Shown one piece after another: positions 18,210 to 26,347 of a DNA stretch of 64,000 bases. Position numbers and translations under genes: made by a program. Every line of letters begins with the position of its first letter. The first letter of the stretch is position 1. The notes beneath the pieces were generated by a model, which was given only the letters and a program-made list of their open reading frames with translations, was not told where the DNA came from and did not search any database. Source of the stretch: Bacteroidales bacterium (GTDB lineage: Bacteria; Bacteroidota; Bacteroidia; Bacteroidales; P3); assembly GCA_017962445.1 (NCBI GenBank), contig JAGCVI010000027.1:1-64000 (forward strand), read 5' to 3'.

Positions 18210-18239
18210 AACGGGGCACAATGACGAGTCCCGTTTTTT
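18210..18239 (+). terminator. Probable terminator after GH92
   Basis: AACGGG pairs with CCCGTT across a 14-nt loop and is followed by TTTT. The stem is short, so this is a modest candidate. Confidence 0.5.
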
Positions 18240-18319
18240 CTGGAGCTAGGCGGAGTTTATCCCCTGATCTTCTATGGCACTGACAATCATTTCTGATGGT
18301 TGGTCGGTGCAGAAACAGA

Positions 18320-18360
18320 AAAAGACACTGGCAATCTTTTTGATTATCAGTGTCTTTCTT
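18320..18360. terminator. 10-bp hairpin between GH92 and ssrA, probably bidirectional
   Basis: AAAGACACTG (18321-18330) pairs with CAGTGTCTTT (18348-18357), with T-rich flanks on both strands. A second hairpin CGGGG/CCCCG at 18368-18385 lies between it and the tmRNA 3' end. Together they separate convergent GH92 and ssrA transcription. I see no gene in 18181-18392. Confidence 0.65.
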
Positions 18361-18392
18361 TATGTTTCGGGGCGTTTTTACCCCGTCTCAAG

Positions 18393-18783
18393 TGGAGCTG
18401 GAGGGAGTCGAACCCTCGTCCAAACAAGCGACTGAGTTGCTTTCTACATGCTTATTCCGTGGTTGATTGTCGGGCCGGCTCCGGACGCGGACACCCAAGG
18501 CAGACCTTATCCTCTAAAAAATCACCGGCAGTGCGAGGCGTTGTGCCGGCTATCCCGTCTTTACGAGCACCTCCGGGTCACATGCCGACGGTCGGGGCCT
18601 GTGGGAGATGTCTTGTCCCTGCAACTGTTGCGGGGATTAAGCCAACCTACTATGCTTCGGTTATGCAGCAAGAGCGTAGTTATTTTCGCCAATTAAATTT
18701 AGTGCATCGGTGGTCAAGGCTTCTGATGCGTGAGCCTGCATGCTTACAAATCCATCTCCTTGCTGTCAAAACCAGTCAGCCCC
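18393..18783 (-). ncRNA. ssrA: Transfer-messenger RNA (tmRNA)
   Basis: The 5' end GGGGCTGACTGGTTTTGACA (from 18783 on the minus strand) and the 3' end GGGTTCGACTCCC..CAGCTCCA (ending at 18393) form the tRNA-like domain: GGGGCUG pairs with CAGCUCC. The tag reading frame at 18690-18664 encodes GENNYALAA, ending at TAA 18663-18661. That tag is the form I know from Bacteroides. About 391 nt, one-piece. CCA is not encoded. tmRNA with SmpB rescues stalled ribosomes and marks the nascent chain for proteolysis. Its promoter is not visible in the 60 nt to tRNA-Asp, so it may be processed from the tRNA transcript. Confidence 0.95.
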
Positions 18784-18807
18784 ATGAGATTTCTTTCGAA
18801 TTTGAGC

Positions 18808-18835
18808 ACAAAAAAAGCTCTCGGATGAGAGCTTT
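18808..18835 (-). terminator. Terminator of tRNA-Asp
   Basis: AAAGCTCTC and GAGAGCTTT (18814-18835) around GGAT, with a T-run on the minus strand just after the hairpin. Confidence 0.8.
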
Positions 18836-18843
18836 ATCTTGTT

Positions 18844-18921
18844 TGGCGGTCCGGACGAGACTCGAACTCGCGACCCCATGCGTGACAGGCATGTATTCTA
18901 ACCAAACTGAACTACCGAACC
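18844..18921 (-). tRNA. tRNA-Asp (anticodon GTC)
   Basis: Read on the minus strand: acceptor GGTTCGG/CCGGACC, D arm TAGTTCAGTTTGGTTAGAATA, anticodon stem CATGC/GCATG with loop CTGTCAC (anticodon GTC), T arm CGCGAGTTCGAGTCTCG, discriminator G at 18847, and encoded CCA at 18846-18844. Confidence 0.96.
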
Positions 18922-18958
18922 GTTTGCAATTTAAAAGACCTTTCCTTTTTTGCGAGTG

Positions 18959-18989
18959 CAAAAGTACGACTTTTTTCGATACTGACAAA
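18959..18989 (-). promoter_or_regulatory. Consensus promoter of tRNA-Asp
   Basis: On the minus strand: TTTG (18989-18986), 19-nt spacer, TACTTTTG (18966-18959). Transcription would start some 30 nt before the mature tRNA. Confidence 0.8.
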
Positions 18990-19115
18990 TTTTTTTTTGT
19001 TTTTTGGTAAAAAACAATGCTATCTCTCTAAAAATCAGAATACATGTTTTTCATTATTATTATGAGGACTTATTGCAGAAACGGCAACTTGTCGCGCTGT
19101 TTTAAACAAAAATCG

Positions 19116-19123
19116 TACCTTTG
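19116..19123 (+). promoter_or_regulatory. -7 box of the HAD phosphatase gene
   Basis: TACCTTTG, with a possible TTG 24 nt upstream (poor spacing). It lies inside the long open frame that starts at 19044, supporting the later start at 19179. Confidence 0.55.
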
Positions 19124-19178
19124 CAAATGCATTTGCGGCACAACTATACGCAAACAGATATTTCACAGCCTTTTAAGC

Positions 19179-19835
19179 ATGACAACGATGATAAAAAACA
19201 TAATATTCGATTTTGGCGGCGTCATCCACGACATACGCTATGAGAATGTCGGCGAGGCCTTTGTGCGCCACGGCGTGACCAATCTCGGCACTTTCTACAC
19301 CAAGGACTTCCAGACCCCCGAGATGGACCTCTTCGAGAAGGGGATGCTCTCCCCTGCCGAGTACCGCGACTACATACGCCGTGCCACAGGCCACAACCTC
19401 AGCGACAACGACATCGACGACATCGTCAACGCCATACTTATCGACGTGCCGCGCGAGCGTGTGGAGCTGCTGTTGAAACTGCGGCAGCACTACAAGGTGT
19501 TCCTTTTCAGCAACACCAACCAGATAAACTACGACTGCTTCACCGTGCGGCTGAAAGCCAAATACGGTTTCGACATCTTCACCGAGTGTTTCGACAAAGC
19601 TTATTTCTCAAATTTCATGCATTGCCGCAAGCCCGCCAAGGAGGGATTTGAAAAGATAATCGCCGAGCAACACCTGGTGCCGTCCGAGACGCTTTTTATC
19701 GACGATATAGCCAAGAACCTTGACGGGGCACATGCCGCCGGTATCCACGGCCTGCACCTGGCCGAAGGCACCATCCTCAACCTGTTCGACGAAGAGGGAC
19801 TATTGAAAAAAACGCTTACTTCCGAGAAGGCTTAG
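19179..19835 (+). CDS. HAD-superfamily hydrolase (YihX-like phosphatase)
   Basis: 218 aa. HAD motif I is IIFDFGGV with nucleophile D11; motif II is FSNTNQIN; motif III is the lysine in HCRKPAKEGFEKII; motif IV is FIDDIAKNLDGAHAAG. The Gly in place of the second Asp of DxD is usual in the YihX/epoxide-hydrolase-like branch, whose E. coli member dephosphorylates alpha-glucose-1-phosphate. The true substrate is unknown. Start ATG 19179 (MTTM) is chosen because the -7 box lies upstream at 19116; the ATG at 19188 is also possible. The stop overlaps the stop of the convergent kinase pseudogene. Confidence 0.8.
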   Translation: MTTMIKNIIFDFGGVIHDIRYENVGEAFVRHGVTNLGTFYTKDFQTPEMDLFEKGMLSPAEYRDYIRRATGHNLSDNDIDDIVNAILIDVPRERVELLLKLRQHYKVFLFSNTNQINYDCFTVRLKAKYGFDIFTECFDKAYFSNFMHCRKPAKEGFEKIIAEQHLVPSETLFIDDIAKNLDGAHAAGIHGLHLAEGTILNLFDEEGLLKKTLTSEKA

Positions 19836-20590
19836 TAACGGCTCGGCTCCGGAAACGGCTCGGTCATGCGGGCGGCAGCGTCAACAGGAGGCGTGGCTGT
19901 AAGCACGTAATAGAGCGTAGCGCCAAGCGAATAGATGTCGGAATAGCGGCCCTTGCGGCTGACAGTGGAGTACTGCTCGGGCGGAGCATAGCCACGTGTA
20001 AGCAGGGATGTGTGCGCCTGCGTCTTATCGTCCACAAACTCGCGTGCCGAACCGAAGTCGATAAGTATAGCCCTGTAGTCGCCGGTAATCATGATGTTGC
20101 CTGGCTTGATGTCGCGGTGTAGTATGTTGCGGTCGTGGATATAGCCCACCGCCTCGGCAATCTGCGACATATAGTTCTTGGCCTCGTCCAATGGCAGCGC
20201 TCCGCGCTTGGCGACAAGCGATTCGAGTGACTAACCCTCAATGAACTGCATGACCATATAGGCGGTGTTGTTCTCCTGGAACACGCCAATGACATCAACG
20301 ACATTGGGATGGTTGACCGATGCCACCATCTGCGCCTCGCGGATGAAGGCCTGGCGGTATTTGTCGTAAACGGCCTCGTCGCCGTCATTGCAACTGACAC
20401 GCATGGTGCGCTCGTCGCGGAAGCAGTGACCACTGAGGAAGTACTCCTTGATGCAGACCTTGCGGTCGAGGTCGTTCTGCCGCGCGACGTAGGTGATGCC
20501 GAAGCCGCCCGCGCCGATTTTGTCGAGGATGGTATAGTTCCCGCCGTTGAGTCTCGCGCCCGCAGGCAGTGGCGAATGAGGATTAGACAT
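19832..20590 (-). pseudogene. Hanks-type Ser/Thr protein kinase, interrupted by an amber codon and 3'-truncated
   Basis: One frame runs from ATG 20590 to TAA 19834-19832 but is broken by TAG at 20233-20231, between FIEG and SLESLVAKRG. Every kinase motif up to that of the activation segment is intact: GAGGFGITY loop, CIKEYF lysine, HRDIKPGNIMI, LIDFGSAR, GYAPPEQY, SDIYSLGATLYYVL. The protein then ends 20 or so residues later, so the C-lobe (helices G-I with the conserved Arg) and any sensor domain are missing. A single base change of GAG or a similar codon would explain the stop, and deletion or recombination at 19832 the truncation. It could still be expressed as a 119-aa N-lobe fragment. 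Confidence 0.8.
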
Positions 20591-20653
20591 AATTATCGCT
20601 ATCAGCTGATTTTAATAATATTACACAGCAACACTATTATCCGGAACAATGTG

Positions 20654-20661
20654 CAAATATA
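20654..20661 (-). promoter_or_regulatory. -7 box upstream of the kinase pseudogene
   Basis: CAAATATA on the plus strand reads TATATTTG on the minus strand, about 65 nt before the ATG. No clear -33 element is seen. Confidence 0.4.
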
Positions 20662-20705
20662 CGTTTTTTTACGGTATTGAGGAGGGTCGCGTGGATTTTA
20701 CGGCA

Positions 20706-20742
20706 CAAAAAAAGAGGACACCGTCGGGGTATCCTCCTTTTT
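20706..20742 (-). terminator. Terminator of rpsT
   Basis: GAGGACACC/GGTATCCTC (one G-T pair) around GTCGG, with a T-run on the minus strand at 20712-20706. Confidence 0.85.
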
Positions 20743-20762
20743 TATCACTGCTACGCAATGGA

Positions 20763-21014
20763 TTACATAGCGTTGACCTGCTTCATCAGCTTCGACTTGA
20801 GGTTGGAAGCTTTGTTCTTGTGGATGACAGAGCGTTTGGCCAATTTGTCGATGATGGAGATCATCTTGGGCAGTCTCTCGGTAGCGACAGCCTTGTCCTG
20901 GAGAGCTCTGAAATCGCGCAGGGCGTTGCGCATGGTTTTAGCGTAGTATCTGTTCTCAACTCTTCTTTTCTCGTTGGAGCGGATTCTTTTTTTTGCAGAC
21001 TTGTGATGTGCCAT
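20763..21014 (-). CDS. rpsT: 30S ribosomal protein S20
   Basis: 83 aa, normal length. The N-terminus MAHHKSAKKRIRSNEKRRVE and the C-terminal VIHKNKASNLKSKLMKQV are conserved S20 blocks. S20 is a helical protein that binds 16S rRNA at the base of the body and h44. Its start lies 30 nt after the 3' end of tRNA-Glu on the same strand with no promoter box between, so tRNA and mRNA probably share the promoter at 21206-21236, with the tRNA excised from the transcript. Confidence 0.97.
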   Translation of the reverse strand: MAHHKSAKKRIRSNEKRRVENRYYAKTMRNALRDFRALQDKAVATERLPKMISIIDKLAKRSVIHKNKASNLKSKLMKQVNAM

Positions 21015-21044
21015 AATAATTGTTATCTTCTAATTTTCTTATTT

Positions 21045-21122
21045 TGGTACTCCGTGCGGGATTCGAACCCGCGATTTTGAGAATGAAAATCTCACGTCCT
21101 GGGCCAACTAGACGAACGGAGC
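21045..21122 (-). tRNA. tRNA-Glu (anticodon TTC)
   Basis: Minus strand: acceptor GCTCCGT/ACGGAGT (first pair G-U), D arm GTCTAGTTGGCCCAGGAC, anticodon stem TGAGA/TCTCA around TTTTCAT (anticodon TTC), T arm GCGGGTTCGAATCCCGC, discriminator A, and encoded CCA at 21047-21045. Confidence 0.96.
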
Positions 21123-21205
21123 CTCTTTGCGGTTGATTGCTAAACGATTGTTGGACGGATAATTAAGACCTTTCCGACAGCGTTTTAAACTCTCAAAAGC
21201 GGATG

Positions 21206-21236
21206 CAAAAGTACGAACATTTTTCGAACTGGCAAA
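21206..21236 (-). promoter_or_regulatory. Consensus promoter for tRNA-Glu and rpsT
   Basis: Minus strand TTTG (21236-21233), 19-nt spacer, TACTTTTG (21213-21206). It is almost identical in layout to the tRNA-Asp promoter. Confidence 0.8.
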
Positions 21237-21273
21237 ATTTTTTTTCACAGCCCATGGTTACAAACTCCATCGC

Positions 21274-21948
21274 TCAATCCGTATCTGCCTGGAAACGAAA
21301 ACCTAAACGTTTGGCTGTCACGAGCGATTTTTTGTCAAAATTATTTCGCATCTCTCCTACCGACACCACCTTGATTTCGTCGTATGGCGGACTTAATAAG
21401 TCAAAATTGGTGGTATACTCGATGGCCGACTCCACGATGCTCTGCACCGAATTGTTGTCAATCAGCGAAGTATTGAAGTTATTGTATAGCATTCCGAGCT
21501 CGCGTTTGCCTTCGATGAAGTAGTGTTTGTCGGCATTGATGAACACCCTTCCGATGAGGTAGCCAAGGTCGTTGTCGCGCTGGTAGAGGAACGAGTCGGC
21601 AAGGAAATTATATATATGTATCACGCCGCAGTAGGAGCGGTTTGGATCCTCACGGATGTATTGCGACTTCATGACCTCATGGTTGCGTGAGAACTCGAAC
21701 ACGTTGGTGTGCATGGCGAAGAGCAGCAGGTCGCCGGCGAAACGGATTTCGAATTCAAAGTCGCCGCGGTCGGCATACTCGAAGCGTATACCGTGGTTGC
21801 CCTCTTTGTTCTTCTCCTGGAAGATTGTCAGCAGTTCCTTGGCGATCTGACGGAAGAGCTCGAACGACTCCTTGGTGGAGTTGTAAACCCGTTGTTTCAG
21901 TTCGCCTTTATTAAAAACAAGTTCGCTTAATGATTCTTTTAATTCCAT
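21274..21948 (-). CDS. Conserved Bacteroidota protein of unknown function
   Basis: 224 aa, soluble, no signal peptide or membrane segment. It begins MELKESLSELVFNKGELKQRV with a helical N-terminus, followed by an alpha/beta region with DRGDFEFEIRFAGDLLLFAMHTN and YCGVIHIYNFLADSF. I recognise it as a protein widespread in Bacteroidales with no assigned role. It is the last gene of the hisS-cysS run, 19 nt after cysS, so it is probably cotranscribed with aminoacyl-tRNA synthetase genes; that is the only hint of function. No terminator hairpin is visible after it. Confidence 0.7.
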   Translation of the reverse strand: MELKESLSELVFNKGELKQRVYNSTKESFELFRQIAKELLTIFQEKNKEGNHGIRFEYADRGDFEFEIRFAGDLLLFAMHTNVFEFSRNHEVMKSQYIREDPNRSYCGVIHIYNFLADSFLYQRDNDLGYLIGRVFINADKHYFIEGKRELGMLYNNFNTSLIDNNSVQSIVESAIEYTTNFDLLSPPYDEIKVVSVGEMRNNFDKKSLVTAKRLGFRFQADTD

Positions 21949-21967
21949 AACAACGATAAAGCTATAA

Positions 21968-23455
21968 TCATTTCAATTCCCATGTAGCGCCATCCTTGCC
22001 GTCCTTCACGGCGATGCCGAGAGCGGCGAGGTTGTCGCGTATCTTGTCGCTTGTAGTCCAGTCCTTGTTGGCCTTGGCGGTGGCGCGCACATCGAGGATC
22101 ATCTGCATGAGACCATCGATAATGGCGGTATTGTCGGACGAGGCCTCATCGCGGAGACCCATGACATCGAAGACGAAAGTCTGGAACAGATCCTTCAACT
22201 CGTCGATATCGGCCTGGGTGAGGGTGGCCTTGTGGTCGTTGACGGTGTTTACCACCTTGGCCATATCGAAGAGATGCGAGATGACTATGGGAGTGTTGAA
22301 GTCGTCATTCATGGCATCGTAGCATTTCTGGCGATATTCCTTGACATCGACAGAACTTGTCTTGGACGGCTGCAGCGACTTCAATGTCTTGAAGGTCTGC
22401 ATAAGACGAGTATAGCCTTTCTCGGCTGCGACAAGAGCGTCGTTGCTGAAGTCAACAGTGCTGCGGTAGTGAGCCTGAAGTATGAAGAAACGGATGGTCA
22501 TGGGCGAATAGGGCTGGTCGAGCATCTCCTCGCCGGTCTGCGGGTTTTTATGGCTGCCGTTGAAGAACTCGTCGAGGGTGATGAAGTTGCCCAGCGACTT
22601 GCCCATCTTTTGTCCGTTGATAGTAATCATATTGTTGTGCATCCAGTATTTGCAGGGGCCGTGGCCGGTGATGGCCGTCTGCTGGGCTATCTCGCTCTCG
22701 TGGTGGGGGAACATGAGGTCCATGCCGCCGCCGTGGATGTCGAACATCTCGCCCAGATACTTGGTTCCCATGGCCGTGCACTCGGTGTGCCAACCGGGGA
22801 ATCCGACGCTCCAAGGCGAGTTCCAGCGCATGATATGCTCGGGAGCTGCCTTTTTCCAGAGGGCGAAATCAGCGGTTTCGCGTTTTTCGTTCTGGCCGTC
22901 GAGCTCGCGGGTAGTGGAGAGCATCTCGTCGATGACACGTCCGCTGAGGCATCCGTATTTGTGGGTGGCCTCGTGGTATTTGCGCACGTCGAAATAGACG
23001 CTGCCGTTGCTGACGTATGCAAAGCCAGCGTCGATAATCTTCTGGATAATCTCAATCTGCTCAATGATGTGTCCGCTGGCATGAGGCTCGATACTTGGAC
23101 GCAGCACGCCTAGGCGGTCCATCGACGCATGGTAGCGGTTGGTGTAGTACTGAGCCACTTCCATAGGCTCGAGCTGCTCGAGGCGGGCCTTCTTGGCAAT
23201 CTTGTCCTCGCCTTCGTCAGCGTCGTGCTCAAGGTGTCCGACGTCGGTGATGTTGCGCACATAGCGCACCTTGTAGCCGAGGTGCCGCAGGTAGCGGAAC
23301 ACCAGATCGAACGTTATTGCCGGACGGGCATGGCCGAGATGAGCGTCGCCGTACACCGTCGGACCGCAGACATACATGCCCACGTGGTCGGGAGTCAGCG
23401 GCGTAAATAGTTCCTTTTGGCGAGTTAGAGTGTTGTATATCAATAATGGTTGCAT
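21968..23455 (-). CDS. cysS: Cysteinyl-tRNA synthetase
   Basis: 495 aa, class I synthetase charging tRNA-Cys. The HIGH-type motif is in [17 protein letters not shown] (about 27-43), the KMSKS loop is KMGKSLGN, and zinc-binding residues include C27, the Cys of TECTAMG and the HHESE region. I take ATG 23455 (MQPLLIYN) as the start; the longer frame to 23560 would overlap the upstream gene and adds 35 residues absent from the family. The gap to the upstream coiled-coil gene is 38 nt. Confidence 0.95.
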   Translation of the reverse strand: MQPLLIYNTLTRQKELFTPLTPDHVGMYVCGPTVYGDAHLGHARPAITFDLVFRYLRHLGYKVRYVRNITDVGHLEHDADEGEDKIAKKARLEQLEPMEVAQYYTNRYHASMDRLGVLRPSIEPHASGHIIEQIEIIQKIIDAGFAYVSNGSVYFDVRKYHEATHKYGCLSGRVIDEMLSTTRELDGQNEKRETADFALWKKAAPEHIMRWNSPWSVGFPGWHTECTAMGTKYLGEMFDIHGGGMDLMFPHHESEIAQQTAITGHGPCKYWMHNNMITINGQKMGKSLGNFITLDEFFNGSHKNPQTGEEMLDQPYSPMTIRFFILQAHYRSTVDFSNDALVAAEKGYTRLMQTFKTLKSLQPSKTSSVDVKEYRQKCYDAMNDDFNTPIVISHLFDMAKVVNTVNDHKATLTQADIDELKDLFQTFVFDVMGLRDEASSDNTAIIDGLMQMILDVRATAKANKDWTTSDKIRDNLAALGIAVKDGKDGATWELK

Positions 23456-23493
23456 ACGTATTTGAATTTGAGAGTTGAAATCAGGAATAGGGT

Positions 23494-24744
23494 TTATTTC
23501 TTTATGTATGACAGGAAATCGAGGTCGATGGATAGCGATATGAAAGGTTTGACAAGCCACGACTTGGCGGTGATATCGTCTAGGGTCAGAGCCGGCGACA
23601 GAGACTGGCCAGCCTTGTAACCATCGATAAGAACCTCGTATTCACAAATATTCACACCAACAGTAAGATAGAAGAAGTCCACGAATCGGAAACTCGGGCC
23701 GAGGTAGAAATTCTTGAAAAGGTTGCTGCCGCCGAAGCCCACGTAGATGCCGAGGTCGTAGTTGAACTTCTGGTCAAAATGCGGCAAGGTACGCACCGAC
23801 GACGAGTCCTTGCGTTTCTCTCCGCTGAAATAATCAGTCAAATCCCAGAGCATGACCGAGGCGCCAGTAACAAAGTCAAACTCAATGTCGCCGGCGTTGC
23901 GGTTGCGAATCACCTTGTCGTAGGTGCCGGTAGAGCTGCCGTCGGCTGCCAGAATAGGAGTCAGGCGGATATCCCAATGCGGGGTACGGAAGAAACGCAT
24001 GGCTATACCCTGTATCGGGCGCACTTTTTTCTTTTTGTTCAAAGTGATGGCGGCCTTCTCCTCAGCCTCCTTGGCTTTTTGCTGCAAATACTTATTCTCC
24101 TCTTGTTTACGCACATTCTCAATCTCGATGGCATTGATGTGCTTCTGTAACGAGTCGACCAGATGGCGATAATACTCCTTTTCGCTGAGCAAATGGGTAT
24201 ATACCTCCTGCTGTGACTTAAGAGTAATATCTTTGGCGTCGATATCCTTCTGCAGGTAGGCTATCTCACGTGCCTTGGCCTCAATGCTTGTCTCCTTGGC
24301 TTTGAGTTCGCCTTCCCACTTAGCCTTGTCGATGTCAGAGGCAGACATAGCCTTGCGGTATATTTCCTCTTTCTCGGCCAACAGTTTCTCTTTCTCCTGC
24401 AGAGCCTTGACCTGGTCGCTCATCAGCTGGTTCTTCTCCTGCAGCTCCTTCTGGTAGAGGTCGTTGGCAGCAATAAGCGAATCTTTAAGCATAATCAAGC
24501 TGCGAATGCTGCGACGCATGCTGGCCTGCTGCACCACGCTGGAGTCGAGCAGACGCGACAGTCTGTCGATTTCCTCACTGTCGGCACGCAGCATGGCACG
24601 GTAGTAATCCATCGAGTCGACGATGCTGTCGTTCACGTCATTGGCTAGTGGCGTGCCATACGACATATCGTCGGTCTGAGCCATGCATTTGCCTCCGAAG
24701 AGGAGCACAGACAAAAACAATGACAAAAAAGCAGTTCTATACAT
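23494..24744 (-). CDS. Exported coiled-coil protein with C-terminal barrel-like domain
   Basis: 416 aa from ATG 24744. A signal peptide ([22 protein letters not shown]) is followed by about 200 residues of heptad-rich, Glu/Lys-rich coiled coil (roughly 50-240), then a basic linker [10 protein letters not shown] and about 160 residues with alternating aromatic strands ([36 protein letters not shown]) that look like a small outer-membrane barrel. I do not recognise the family. The start codon overlaps the hisS stop (shared ATGTATAG), pointing to translational coupling. The alternative start at 24759 would overlap hisS by 23 nt and place extra charged residues before the signal peptide. Confidence 0.65.
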   Translation of the reverse strand: MYRTAFLSLFLSVLLFGGKCMAQTDDMSYGTPLANDVNDSIVDSMDYYRAMLRADSEEIDRLSRLLDSSVVQQASMRRSIRSLIMLKDSLIAANDLYQKELQEKNQLMSDQVKALQEKEKLLAEKEEIYRKAMSASDIDKAKWEGELKAKETSIEAKAREIAYLQKDIDAKDITLKSQQEVYTHLLSEKEYYRHLVDSLQKHINAIEIENVRKQEENKYLQQKAKEAEEKAAITLNKKKKVRPIQGIAMRFFRTPHWDIRLTPILAADGSSTGTYDKVIRNRNAGDIEFDFVTGASVMLWDLTDYFSGEKRKDSSSVRTLPHFDQKFNYDLGIYVGFGGSNLFKNFYLGPSFRFVDFFYLTVGVNICEYEVLIDGYKAGQSLSPALTLDDITAKSWLVKPFISLSIDLDFLSYIKK

Positions 24745-26086
24745 TCTGTATCTTTTCAACGAGAGTGGCGACCGGGACTTTCTCCTGTTCGCCAGTGGTC
24801 ATATTCTTGAGAGTTACTATATTGGATGCAATCTCTTCCTCGCCCACGAAGGCAACGAAGGGAACATTGTTGCGGTTGGCGAAGTCCATCTGTTTCTTGG
24901 TCTTTGCCGCATCGGGATAGATGAGCGTCGACACGCCGGCATTGCGCAGCATGGCAGCACACTTCACACAATAGGTCTGCTCCTTGGCTCCGAAATTGAC
25001 GAACATCACCTTGGCGGCCTGACCGAGGTCGGCGGGGAATTTCTGAAGCTCGGTGAGGACATCGTAGATGCGGTCAGCCCCAAACGATATGCCGACACCC
25101 GACACATTAGGCATACCGAAGATGCCTGTGAGGTTGTCGTAACGACCACCACCGCAGATAGAGCCGATACTGACATTCAATGCCTTGACCTCAAAGATGG
25201 CTCCAGTGTAGTAATTCAAGCCACGTGCCAAGGTAAGGTCGAGCTCGATGCCGCATGAAGGTTTGACAGCGTCAACAAGGTCGAAGAGAGTAGTCATCTC
25301 CTCCACTCCCTTCATGCCGATTTCGACATTGGCGAAGAGAGTTCTCAGACGCTCAAGCTTGGAACGTGTGTCGCCAGCAAGCTCAAACACAGGGTTCAAG
25401 GCATCGACCTGCTCTGCAGTAAGGCCACGCTCGAAAAGCTCGGAACGGACATTGTCGAGACCTATCTTGTCGAGCTTGTCAATAGCCACGGTGATATCGA
25501 CCAACTTGTCGGGAGCACCTATCAGTTCAGCGATGCCCGCCAGGATTTTGCGGTTGTTAATCTTCAACATCACATTGATATCGAGGCGCTTGAACACCTC
25601 GTCAATCATCTGCACCAATTCCAGCTCGTTGATGAGCGAATCAGAGCCAATCATATCGGCATCGCACTGGTAGAACTCGCGGTAGCGTCCTTTCTGGGGA
25701 CGGTCGGCGCGCCACACAGGCTGCAGCTGATAACGGCGGAAGGGAAGGGTAATCTGGTCGCGGTGCTGAACGACGAAACGAGCGAACGGAACTGTCAGGT
25801 CATAGCGGAGACCGCGTTCACAGATGAGCGGAGCCACCTTGTGATAGTCCTGGTTGAAGTCCACATCCTTCATGAAATCGCCCGAGTTGAGGACTTTAAA
25901 GAGAAGCTTGTCGCCTTCCTCTCCATACTTGCCCATAAGGGTTGACAAGTTCTCGAGCGACGGCGTTTCAATCGGTTCAAAAGCAAAAGTCTTGAAGACT
26001 TGACGAATAGTGTCGAAGATATAGTTACGGCGGGCCATTTCGAATGGTAGGAAATCGCGAGTGCCTTTAGGTATGCTGCATTTCAT
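24737..26086 (-). CDS. hisS: Histidyl-tRNA synthetase
   Basis: 449 aa, class II synthetase. Motif 1 lies around FETPSLENL; the motif 2 region is [21 protein letters not shown] with the class-defining Arg; histidine-binding residues are in [14 protein letters not shown]; motif 3 is [15 protein letters not shown]. The anticodon-binding domain follows from about 340. It heads a four-gene run on the minus strand (hisS, coiled-coil protein, cysS, hypothetical). The promoter at 26206-26236 leaves a 120-nt leader with no obvious attenuator. Confidence 0.95.
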   Translation of the reverse strand: MKCSIPKGTRDFLPFEMARRNYIFDTIRQVFKTFAFEPIETPSLENLSTLMGKYGEEGDKLLFKVLNSGDFMKDVDFNQDYHKVAPLICERGLRYDLTVPFARFVVQHRDQITLPFRRYQLQPVWRADRPQKGRYREFYQCDADMIGSDSLINELELVQMIDEVFKRLDINVMLKINNRKILAGIAELIGAPDKLVDITVAIDKLDKIGLDNVRSELFERGLTAEQVDALNPVFELAGDTRSKLERLRTLFANVEIGMKGVEEMTTLFDLVDAVKPSCGIELDLTLARGLNYYTGAIFEVKALNVSIGSICGGGRYDNLTGIFGMPNVSGVGISFGADRIYDVLTELQKFPADLGQAAKVMFVNFGAKEQTYCVKCAAMLRNAGVSTLIYPDAAKTKKQMDFANRNNVPFVAFVGEEEIASNIVTLKNMTTGEQEKVPVATLVEKIQNV

Positions 26087-26205
26087 GAGCTTTTCAGATT
26101 ACTTTTTAATATATATACAATTCATAAACCAACTGCTCGAAGAACAGCCTCCAAACAACTGATTTGATGCACAATATCCAAACCAATAGTTCGTATTGCA
26201 AATTG

Positions 26206-26236
26206 CAAATTTACAAAAAATCTGGAAGTGTGCAAA
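26206..26236 (-). promoter_or_regulatory. Consensus promoter of the hisS operon
   Basis: Minus strand TTTG (26236-26233), 19-nt spacer, TAAATTTG (26213-26206). Confidence 0.75.
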
Positions 26237-26311
26237 ATTTACATTTTTCTACGGAGACAACCGTAGTCATGCATTGTTGTCAAGGCCATATACATTTTCA
26301 GTAAAAAGTTG

Positions 26312-26319
26312 TATTTTTG
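26312..26319 (+). promoter_or_regulatory. -7 box of the C25 protease gene
   Basis: TATTTTTG, 29 nt before the ATG at 26348. No -33 TTTG at the right distance. Its position rules out the longer frame beginning at 26309. Confidence 0.55.
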
Positions 26320-26347
26320 CAAATTGGAATCGTCAGTCAAAGGTTGC

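Noticed and set aside
18300-19010. 236-aa plus-strand open frame over the ssrA/tRNA-Asp region
   Set aside because: It crosses two structured RNA genes on the other strand and their terminators and has no protein similarity I can see.
19044-19178. Extended N-terminus of the HAD protein
   Set aside because: The -7 promoter box at 19116-19123 lies inside it, and the HAD fold begins right after 19179.
22232-23113. 293-aa plus-strand open frame in cysS
   Set aside because: Antisense shadow of a well-conserved synthetase.
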